A stretch of DNA of 64,000 nucleotides, from NCBI GenBank assembly GCA_035946735.1, contig DASYYZ010000024.1, positions 1 to 64,000 on the forward strand, given 5' to 3'. The notes below the pieces were generated by a model. It ran no database searches. It had not been told where the DNA came from and was given only the letters and a program-made list of their open reading frames with translations. Positions 57,684 to 64,000 of this stretch are shown here, piece by piece. The translations under genes and the position numbers were made by a program. Position 1 is the stretch's first letter. Each line of letters begins with the position of its first letter. Source of the stretch: Gp13-AA77 sp035946735 (GTDB lineage Bacteria > Acidobacteriota > Terriglobia > UBA7540).

Positions 57684-59806
57684 TGGCCGCCCGAACACTC
57701 ACACGCGTGCTGTCAGTTACATTTCTAGCCCTGTTGGTCCCGGGAGCCACCACGGGCGCGCCGCCGGACCGGAAATCGCTTCCGCCCTCGATTGTCCTGA
57801 TCACTCTTGACACTGTCCGCGCCGATCACATCGGTTGTTACGGGTACCGGACGGCGGAAACACCGGCTCTGGACAGCCTGGCGCGCGACGGGACGCGATT
57901 CGCCGATGCTTATACCGTGGTACCCATCACGCTGCCTTCCCACGCCGCCATCCTCACCGGCACCTACCCCATGTGGAACGGCGTTCGTGACTTCACCTCG
58001 CCCGGTCTGCCCGGCAGCGTTCCCGCTCTTGCTGAAATCCTCAAGCAGCGGGGACTCTCTACGGCGGCGTTCATCAGCTCCTATGCGCTGAATTCGATGT
58101 GGGGACTCAATCGTGGCTTCGACATTTACGACGACCAGATGAACTTGGGTGCAGGATCTTCCCGTGATCTGTTTCTGGCCACGCGCCCCGGCGATGCCAC
58201 CACGACCAGGATGCTTGACTGGCTCGACCGTTATCGGGACAAGCCCGTCTTTGTCTGGCTTCATCTCTACGACGCCCACAGTCCTTATCGTTCGCCGGAG
58301 CCCTACGCCAGCCGGCACGCCGCGCTCCCCTATGACGGCGCCATCGCCTTTGATGACGCCCAGGTGGGGCGCGTGATGGCAGCGCTTCGCCGCGACGGTC
58401 TCTATGATTCCAGCCTCATCATCGTAACCAGCGACCACGGCGAGTCGCTCGGCGAACACGGCGAGGCTCAGCATGGCTTTTTCATCTACAACTCGACGCT
58501 GCTCGTTCCCCTGATCGTGAAGTGGCCCGGTGGCCGGGACAGCGGCCGTGTTGTGACGCAGCCGGTCTCGACCATCGACATTGCTTCGACGATCGCCCAG
58601 GCTGCAGGCGTTCCAGCCTCGGACCAACACAGCTTTCAGGGTGAATCGCTCGCGCGCTGGACAGGACCAGGCGTAGCCTCGCCCGTCTCACGGGCGCTCG
58701 TCTACGCTGAGTCCTACTACGCGCGCGACTCCTTCGGCTGGCACGAATTGCGCGCCCTGTTGGACCGGCAGTACAAATACATCGACGCCCCGGAACCGGA
58801 ACTCTACGAGGTCGAGCACGATGCCAGAGAACAATCGAACATCATCGCGAATCACGAAGCGGTGGCGGGGTCCATGCGAATCAAGCTTAAGGAACTCGAA
58901 CGCCAGCACACTAACGAAACCGCGTCAGGCGGCGCCCGCGCTCTTGACTCCGAAACCCTGGAGGCGCTTAGATCCTTAGGCTATGTCGCCTACCAGGCAG
59001 CGTCCTCCCCGCTCCCAGGCGCAACGGCCCTCGATGATCCCAAACAAAAGATCGCCATTTTTAATGACATCTTGCGGGCGGGCGATCTGAGACGAGCCGG
59101 CCAACACGCGGAGGCAGCGAAGTTGCTCGATGAGTTGAAGTCGCGCGAGCCGGCGCTCTACGTTCTGCCCTTCGAAGCCGGCGAAAACGACCTGGCCTGG
59201 GGGAAGCCGCAGGACGCCGTCAGCGAATTCCGGGCCACCGTGCAGATGAACCCGCGCTTCGATCAGGCCCTGCTAGGCCTGGGCCGCGCCTGCTTCGAAT
59301 TGAAACAGGACGCGGAGGCGGCAACGGCTCTCGAACTCGCGCTCCGGCTGAGTCCCCACAATTTTTTGGCGAGACTTGCGCTGGCGAGCGTCTATCTGCG
59401 CGAAGGTTCTAGGGACAAGGCGGAAACCGAACTGGCGCGTGTCGTCGCGGAGCAGCCGCATTTCGCCGAAGGACATGCCGAATACGGCGTGGTGCTGGCC
59501 AGAAGGAAGGCTTACGCCGACGCTGTACGGGAGATCGAACGGGGTCTGGAGCTCGGTTACCGCGACGCAGGTAGTTTCAATGCGCTCGGCATCTCTCGCG
59601 CGCAACTCGGCCAACACGAGGCGGCACTGGAAGCCTACCAGCAGGCTCTCCAACTGGATCCGCGGTCGGCGGCTGCCTGCCTGAACCTGGCCATCGAACA
59701 CCGCCGTGCCGGCGAGGCTGCCGAGGCGCAGCGCTACTACCGCAAGACCTGCGAACTAAGCGACCAGCTTTGCCGGCAATACGCCTCGCAATTCGCCCCG
59801 AACTAG
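57683..59806 (+). CDS. Sulfatase-superfamily hydrolase fused to TPR region
   Basis: The 707-residue product has a signal peptide (LSVTFLALLVPGATTGA). An alkaline-phosphatase-superfamily sulfatase domain (about 35-430) carries TLDTVRADHIGCYGY and the metal-site TSDHGESLGEHGE. The nucleophile region reads T83-L-P-S-H, whereas true sulfatases have C/S-x-P-x-R, so formylglycine activation is not possible. Thr is more like that of phosphodiesterase relatives. TPRs follow (about 500-700). It overlaps the preceding TPR gene. It may act on an exported phosphate or sulfate ester; substrate not predictable. Confidence 0.85.
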   Translation: MAARTLTRVLSVTFLALLVPGATTGAPPDRKSLPPSIVLITLDTVRADHIGCYGYRTAETPALDSLARDGTRFADAYTVVPITLPSHAAILTGTYPMWNGVRDFTSPGLPGSVPALAEILKQRGLSTAAFISSYALNSMWGLNRGFDIYDDQMNLGAGSSRDLFLATRPGDATTTRMLDWLDRYRDKPVFVWLHLYDAHSPYRSPEPYASRHAALPYDGAIAFDDAQVGRVMAALRRDGLYDSSLIIVTSDHGESLGEHGEAQHGFFIYNSTLLVPLIVKWPGGRDSGRVVTQPVSTIDIASTIAQAAGVPASDQHSFQGESLARWTGPGVASPVSRALVYAESYYARDSFGWHELRALLDRQYKYIDAPEPELYEVEHDAREQSNIIANHEAVAGSMRIKLKELERQHTNETASGGARALDSETLEALRSLGYVAYQAASSPLPGATALDDPKQKIAIFNDILRAGDLRRAGQHAEAAKLLDELKSREPALYVLPFEAGENDLAWGKPQDAVSEFRATVQMNPRFDQALLGLGRACFELKQDAEAATALELALRLSPHNFLARLALASVYLREGSRDKAETELARVVAEQPHFAEGHAEYGVVLARRKAYADAVREIERGLELGYRDAGSFNALGISRAQLGQHEAALEAYQQALQLDPRSAAACLNLAIEHRRAGEAAEAQRYYRKTCELSDQLCRQYASQFAPN

Positions 59807-60083
59807 CGCAACTCCTGACGAAGCAGGCAGCCGGTCTCCCGCTTTGCCTGTTACATCACTGTGTATGGGTCCGTACGCGGCGGGAAAACTGGCCGCTACC
59901 GGAAGAATTGTTGCGAGAGCCTTCCGTCCGGCCTCGGAAGTCAAAACCTCAAGCAGGAGCAATTCGTGGGCTTCATGTGATCCGCCCGGTTGAGCCTTGA
60001 CGGACACCTCGCAAAGGATGCAACTTTGGATGTACTGCTTTGTCCGGCCTAACGACCGTTCGTGTCCGATTGGTTCTTCGACG
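59807..60083. other. Short intergenic region before the MFS gene
   Basis: Nearly 280 bases with no supported gene or terminator. A TTG in frame with the transporter at 59997 is possible but adds an atypical N-terminus. Confidence 0.35.
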
Positions 60084-61442
60084 ATGCGCACAATGCCCAA
60101 AAATCGCGCCAGCGGCAGGGAGAGAGCTCCGGCTGAATTCCTCATTGAGCCTGCGCGCCGGCTCTACTCCACGACGTCCCGGTTCACAGGCCGGTTCCGT
60201 TGGGTCATCTGCGCGCTCCTGCTGTTCGGTGTCACCAAGAACTATATGGATCGCCAGGTGCTCGGGGTCCTGAAGACCACTCTGCAACACGATCTCGGAT
60301 GGAACGAGATTGACTACGGCAATCTGGTGTTTGCCTTTCAGGCTGCATACGCCGCTGGACTGGTGGTGATCGGCCGGGTCGCTGATCGTCTGGGAACCCG
60401 CCGCTCCTATTCGCTGATCATGGTGGTTTGGAGCGTGGCCTCGATGGCTCACGCCCTGGCTCATTCCCTGGGCCAATTCGTCGTGGCCCGCTCGGCGTTG
60501 GGATTGGGAGAAGGCGGGGTCTTCCCCGTCAGCATGAAGGCGGTGGCCGAATGGTTTCCGCGAAGGGAGCGCGCCCTCGCCACAGGGATTTTCAACGCCG
60601 GAAGCAGCGTGGGCGCGATTGTCACGCCGCTGATTGTGCCTTGGATCACAGTGCATTTTGGCTGGCGCCCGGCCTTTCTGCTGACCGGCTCGCTGGGGTT
60701 TGCATGGCTCGTGCTCTGGCTCGCGATCTATCGAAAGCCGGAAGAACATCCTCGTTGCTCCCAGGCCGAGCTTGAATATATCGGCGGCGGCCTGCCCGAG
60801 AATGTCGAAAAGATCCCCTGGCTCCGGCTGCTGCCCCACCGTCAGACGTGGGCGTTCGTGCTCGGCAAGTTCCTGACCGATCCGATCTGGTGGTTCTATC
60901 TCTTCTGGGTCCCCGACTTTCTGCAGCGCAAGCACGGCCTGCAACTGATCCAGATTGGCATACCTATCGTTGTGATCTACGTCATCTCCGATGCCGGCAG
61001 CGTCGCGGGAGGCTGGATCTCGTCGCGGCTGGTCAAGCGGGGGGCTAGCGTCAATTTGGCCCGCAAGACGGCGATGCTGACCTGCGCGGTCAGTGTAGTG
61101 CCGATGATCTTCGCGTACAGGGTGGCAAGCCTCTGGGGAGCGGTTTTCTTGATCGGATTGGCAACGGCAGCGCATCAAGGATTTTCCGCCAATCTTTTTA
61201 CGCTTCCTTCGGATATGTTTCCCAAGCGTGCCGTGGGATCGATCGTGGGCATCGGCGGCATGTCGGGCGCGGTAGGCGGGATGCTGATCGCAAAGATCGT
61301 GGGTTACGCGCTCGAGTGGACGGGCAGCTACCGGATTCCTTTTCTGATGGCCGGCACGGCCTATCTGGTGGCGCTGGCTGCGATTCAGATTCTGGCGCCG
61401 CGCCTCGAACCGGCAACCATCCGGCTCGAATCCGGGGTATGA
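60084..61442 (+). CDS. MFS transporter of the hexuronate/organic anion type (ExuT-like)
   Basis: The 452-residue product has about twelve membrane helices. A loop motif RVADRLGTRRSY after the second helix is typical of MFS proteins. GLGEGGVFPVSMKAVAEWFPRRERALATGIFNAGSSVGAIVTP is characteristic of the ExuT/GudP/anion-cation symporter family for hexuronates and related acids. I chose the ATG at 60084; upstream in-frame codons to 59997 give no membrane or ribosome-site support. It is followed by a Gfo/Idh/MocA oxidoreductase in the same direction, which suggests uptake and oxidation of a sugar acid or cyclitol. Confidence 0.87.
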   Translation: MRTMPKNRASGRERAPAEFLIEPARRLYSTTSRFTGRFRWVICALLLFGVTKNYMDRQVLGVLKTTLQHDLGWNEIDYGNLVFAFQAAYAAGLVVIGRVADRLGTRRSYSLIMVVWSVASMAHALAHSLGQFVVARSALGLGEGGVFPVSMKAVAEWFPRRERALATGIFNAGSSVGAIVTPLIVPWITVHFGWRPAFLLTGSLGFAWLVLWLAIYRKPEEHPRCSQAELEYIGGGLPENVEKIPWLRLLPHRQTWAFVLGKFLTDPIWWFYLFWVPDFLQRKHGLQLIQIGIPIVVIYVISDAGSVAGGWISSRLVKRGASVNLARKTAMLTCAVSVVPMIFAYRVASLWGAVFLIGLATAAHQGFSANLFTLPSDMFPKRAVGSIVGIGGMSGAVGGMLIAKIVGYALEWTGSYRIPFLMAGTAYLVALAAIQILAPRLEPATIRLESGV

Positions 61443-61518
61443 TTCAGGGCTGCAAAGACTGCGGCCTCGCCGCCCTGAGACAGCGAGTGGAGGCCGCTTG
61501 AGAGGGAGGGTGACAAGG

Positions 61519-62766
61519 ATGGACGAGCGAAACATCGGTTTGACACGAAGAGAGTTCCTCAAGGACACGGCCGCGGTGAGCGCCGGAGTGGCGGCGTTTG
61601 GCGGCCTGGCGCCGGCCAGAATCCTGGGCGCCAACGATCGAATCCGCCTCGGGCTGCTCGGCGCGGGTGAGCGGGGCGATTACGTCATGACCGTTTTTGC
61701 GGGCAACCCGGACGTGGAAGTGGTAGCGATCTGCGACGTCTACGAACCGCACCGCCTTAAAGCGCAGCTCGATTCCAAAGCGCAGCCGCAGCTTCACACC
61801 GACTATCGCGAGGTTCTCGACCGCAAAGACGTTGACGCGGTCCTGATCGCAAGCCCGGATCATTGGCACAAGCAGATGCTGATCGATGCCGTGAAGGCCG
61901 GCAAAGACGCCTACTGCGAAAAGCCGATCATGCACTCCATTCCCGAAGGGGTGGAGATGGTGAATGCCGTGAAAGAGAGCAACCGGGTGGTGCAGTGCGG
62001 GATGCAGCAGCGAAGCTGGCCGCACTGGGTCCTGGCCAAGCAGATCGTGGATGACGGGATGCTCGGCCAGATATGCTTCGTGCACACTTACTGGTATCAG
62101 AACTACTATGCCGATCGCGGTTGGATGTCCCGGCATCACGTGGATACAAACGCGCTCGACTGGAAAAAGTGGTTGGGCAGCGCTCCGGATCAGCCTTACA
62201 GCGATGAAAAGTTCGCACACTGGCGGTTCTTCTGGGACTTTGGCGGCGGCATCCTCACGGACCTGCTCACTCATTGGATTGACATGATCCAGTGGTATCT
62301 GGGCCAGCCAGCGCCCCAAACCGCCACCACCACGGGCGATCTTTACCTGATGAAGTGGCAGTGCCCCGACACTATCACCGCTGTCTACGAGTACCCCGGC
62401 AATACCATGGTGACGTTCACCGGAGCGCTCGGAGGTAGCATTGATGACGGAGGCGTGGAACTTCGCGGCACCAAGGCGACCCTGAAGGTTGACCGCTCGC
62501 GCTTGGCCGTGTACCCGGAGGGCGTCGAGTGGGACCGGAGCGACGCGATCCAAGAACCGCCCGCCCAGGTCTTCGTTCGCTCCGAACACGACGGCACCAT
62601 CGAACACGTGAGGAATTTTCTGGACTGCGTGCGGTCGCGCAAGACACCGAACGCCGGTATCGAGGTTGGATTCGAGGCCGCAAGGACCTCGTGGCTTGGG
62701 AATATCGCCTTGCAGCGCGGGTTGAAGACGGTGTGGAATGCCAGCGAAGGGAAGGTGGGCTCTTGA
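61519..62766 (+). CDS. Tat-exported Gfo/Idh/MocA family oxidoreductase
   Basis: The 415-residue product has a twin-arginine leader (GLTRREFLKDTAAVSAGVAA). A Rossmann NAD(P)-binding domain follows (IRLGLLGAGERGDYVM) with CEKPIMHSIPEG, the Lys-containing EKP motif of the family. The C-terminal alpha-beta domain has FWDFGGGILTDLLTHWIDMI, a conserved substrate region. It probably oxidises a sugar or sugar alcohol and is folded with its cofactor before Tat export. AGGGAGGGTGACAAGG precedes the ATG at 61519. Functionally it may go with the MFS transporter 76 bases upstream. Confidence 0.9.
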   Translation: MDERNIGLTRREFLKDTAAVSAGVAAFGGLAPARILGANDRIRLGLLGAGERGDYVMTVFAGNPDVEVVAICDVYEPHRLKAQLDSKAQPQLHTDYREVLDRKDVDAVLIASPDHWHKQMLIDAVKAGKDAYCEKPIMHSIPEGVEMVNAVKESNRVVQCGMQQRSWPHWVLAKQIVDDGMLGQICFVHTYWYQNYYADRGWMSRHHVDTNALDWKKWLGSAPDQPYSDEKFAHWRFFWDFGGGILTDLLTHWIDMIQWYLGQPAPQTATTTGDLYLMKWQCPDTITAVYEYPGNTMVTFTGALGGSIDDGGVELRGTKATLKVDRSRLAVYPEGVEWDRSDAIQEPPAQVFVRSEHDGTIEHVRNFLDCVRSRKTPNAGIEVGFEAARTSWLGNIALQRGLKTVWNASEGKVGS

Positions 62767-62840
62767 AGATCGTTTTCCCCGCACGCCGTTGAATGACCCG
62801 ATTCCTCCGCTTTGCGCCTTGGCGACCCGAAATTAGAGTG

Positions 62841-62855
62841 GTAGGATATTCCTAC
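62841..62855 (+). promoter_or_regulatory. Palindromic operator in front of the AbrB-PIN pair
   Basis: GTAGGA-TAT-TCCTAC has perfect 6-bp arms and lies 14-28 bases before the AbrB-type start. An AbrB antitoxin binding site that represses the operon is the natural reading. Confidence 0.65.
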
Positions 62856-62868
62856 AAGGAATCATACT

Positions 62869-63222
62869 ATGGCCGCGGATACGCACGACACATCCGTTGA
62901 ATACCTCGCCGTCACCAGAATTGGCGAGAAGGGACAGATCACTGTGCCCAAGAGTTTTCGTCAGGCCTTTCAACTGGAAACCGGCGCACCGTTCGCCGTC
63001 TTAAGACTTGGCGCCGGGCTGATTCTGTTGCCGGAGCAACGCCACTTTGACGAGCTCTGTGGAAGGATCAGCTCCGTCTTGGCAGGTTCGGGGATTCAGC
63101 TCGAGGACCTCTTGGCAACCCTGCCGAAAGCGCGTCGCCGCCTATACAAGCACAGATATGCTACGGAAGCTGCGAATCGAGAGGCTACATCTAAACGGCC
63201 TCGAAGCCACGGCGTGAAGTGA
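62869..63222 (+). CDS. AbrB/SpoVT-type antitoxin
   Basis: The 117-residue product has an N-terminal swapped-hairpin AbrB domain (LAVTRIGEKGQITVPKSFRQAFQLETGAPFAVLRLGAGLILLP). The helical C-terminal part (RRLYKHRYATEAANREAT) should bind the PIN toxin. The promoter region holds a palindrome. Its TGA overlaps the start of the PIN gene in GTGA, so they are coupled, as in vapBC modules. It acts as DNA-binding repressor and toxin inhibitor. Confidence 0.88.
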   Translation: MAADTHDTSVEYLAVTRIGEKGQITVPKSFRQAFQLETGAPFAVLRLGAGLILLPEQRHFDELCGRISSVLAGSGIQLEDLLATLPKARRRLYKHRYATEAANREATSKRPRSHGVK

Positions 63223-63689
63223 GTCGCGGGCGAAGAATCCGCCTCTTCCTGGACTCAAACGTCATCACCGGCGGTGTGGTTTCTGCATGGGGCCTTGACA
63301 AAGCCGGGTTATCGTTGTGCGCTGCTGGAGTATGCAAGCTGGTGCTGGCCGACGTTGTTGGCGACGAGGTGGAGGAGAATTTGATCCTTCACGGACGGAA
63401 GCTTCCGGCCGCCGTCGCCGACCAACTCGTAGAGCACTACCGTAAGCTCATGGCACTGACTGATCCTGACCGGGTTCCCTACCCATCGAATGAACAGGTC
63501 GGAGCGAGTCGCCATTTGATTCGGCACGCGGCCGATGTTCCGGTGCTGCTCTCCGCTGTGGCAAGCCGTCCAGATTGGGTACTGACTCACAATATCAAAC
63601 ATTTCACACCAAGTGTTGGCTTGCGCACCGGCCTGAGAATCGCCACTCCCAAGGAGTTTTTTCAAACCTTGTCCTCGCTATTCCCGTAA
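63219..63689 (+). CDS. PIN-domain toxin-like ribonuclease
   Basis: The 156-residue product has the PIN start RIRLFLDSNVITGGVVSAWG with the first metal Asp (D12). VLADVVGDEVEENL follows, and a late HNIKHFTP motif near the end, as in PIN_3-type putative toxins. It starts with GTG overlapping the antitoxin stop. An RNA substrate is not predictable. It differs from the PIN toxin at 1052-1555, so the window carries two unrelated PIN modules with different antitoxin families. Confidence 0.82.
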   Translation: MSRGRRIRLFLDSNVITGGVVSAWGLDKAGLSLCAAGVCKLVLADVVGDEVEENLILHGRKLPAAVADQLVEHYRKLMALTDPDRVPYPSNEQVGASRHLIRHAADVPVLLSAVASRPDWVLTHNIKHFTPSVGLRTGLRIATPKEFFQTLSSLFP

Positions 63690-63811
63690 TCGAGCGCACC
63701 TCGCTCCATTCCGAGCGGTCCTCCGGGCTCTACTGGACTTCGTGCAGAAGCCGGTCATTAGGTGCCTGGGTCTATCGGCAAACGGCGCTTCTCATGAGCA
63801 TGATATCGGGG
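63690..63811. other. Short intergenic gap before the right-edge gene
   Basis: About 120 bases between convergent genes; no terminator hairpin with a T-run is evident. Confidence 0.3.
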
Positions 63812-64000
63812 TTAGGTCGTTAGCGCAGGAAGGCCCATGCGGCGCACCAAAGCCTTGAACCTGGGATCGGGGCGCAAATGCTCGAACATGGGATGAACGT
63901 TGAGGAAAATAAGCCACAGGGATCGGTTCTCGTAGGCCTTCTCCAGCCACTCGAAGGTTAGGTCTCGTTCGCCCAGCCCGGCATAGACCATGGCGATGTT
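63812..64000 (-). CDS. C-terminal end of a TPR (kinase-type) protein, cut by the window edge
   Basis: Sixty-two codons read from the right edge to a TAA at 63812. The sequence (MVYAGLGERDLTFEWLEKAYEN, PMFEHLRPDPRFKALVRRMG) is the usual end of acidobacterial kinase- or adenylate-cyclase-TPR proteins (EWLEKAYE and LRSDPRFxxLLRRMGL). The N-terminus lies beyond the window. The domain content of the missing part cannot be known. Confidence 0.75.
   Translation of the reverse strand, partial: NIAMVYAGLGERDLTFEWLEKAYENRSLWLIFLNVHPMFEHLRPDPRFKALVRRMGLPALTT

Noticed and set aside
59973..61634. Minus-strand open frame of about 550 codons antisense to the MFS transporter
   Set aside because: Shadow; the plus strand has the MFS motifs and membrane helices.
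61444..62784. Minus-strand open frame of about 446 codons antisense to the Gfo/Idh/MocA gene
   Set aside because: Shadow of an unambiguous oxidoreductase gene with Tat leader and NAD-binding motif.

Overview
The window looks like a chromosomal segment of a soil-type member of the Acidobacteriota. This is inferred from gene content, not from a marker gene. It carries two very large MacB/FtsX-like permeases with an N-terminal permease-prefix region (the acidobacterial 'ADOP' type), each preceded by a PadR regulator. It also has a VWFA-related secreted protein of the acidobacterial type, SBBP and choice-of-anchor-D surface giants, a TIGR02999-like ECF sigma factor overlapping a Ser/Thr kinase-TPR protein, and sulfatase-TPR fusions. 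Base composition is high in G+C over most of the window. No rRNA, tRNA, CRISPR array or intact transposase was seen.

Layout. 1-4.6 kb: a lipoprotein cut by the left edge, overlapped by a PIN/UPF0175 toxin-antitoxin pair; an APC permease; two small proteins; a 7Fe ferredoxin. 5-19 kb: cell surface block with a MltD-like lytic transglycosylase, an intergenic stretch holding two palindromic repeat elements, a 2126-residue phosphoesterase/FG-GAP/choice-of-anchor-D protein, a 1264-residue SBBP protein and a VWFA protein. 19-22.6 kb: Hsp20, terminator, ClpB. 22.7-31.3 kb: two divergently arranged PadR-permease modules around a GNAT gene, a small secreted protein and a decayed 330-bp segmental duplication. 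31.8-36.6 kb: Crp/Fnr regulator, RRM protein and small proteins. An XRE regulator is divergent from a small ABM-fold gene. That ABM gene has a paralogue at 55 kb with an almost identical leader. 36.7-42.7 kb: UvrD-like helicase, GT39-type membrane glycosyltransferase, Kelch/galactose-oxidase-like secreted protein, and a decayed FG-GAP fragment. 43-48.5 kb: ECF sigma factor plus kinase, and a Tat-exported multicopper oxidase.

48.9-51.8 kb is the most unusual stretch. It holds a ribbon-helix-helix-like two-gene unit with a perfect palindromic operator. Next come three paralogous mini-HTH genes (one with an apparent single-base frameshift), a winged-helix gene, and two overlapping genes joined at an A9 run whose -1 frame leads into a PD-(D/E)XK-like nuclease. 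This is my best candidate for an undescribed system.

51.8-64 kb: a small secreted protein, groES-groEL, the second ABM gene, ispH, a TPR protein overlapping a sulfatase-TPR protein, an MFS transporter followed by a Tat-exported Gfo/Idh/MocA oxidoreductase, an AbrB-PIN toxin-antitoxin pair with its operator, and the 3' end of a TPR protein at the right edge.

Regulation appears dense and local. PadR, XRE, RHH and AbrB proteins all sit beside inverted or direct repeats that look like their own operators. Dispersed palindromic repeats are frequent. One sits in frame inside the kinase gene and another supplies the C-terminus of the XRE regulator.
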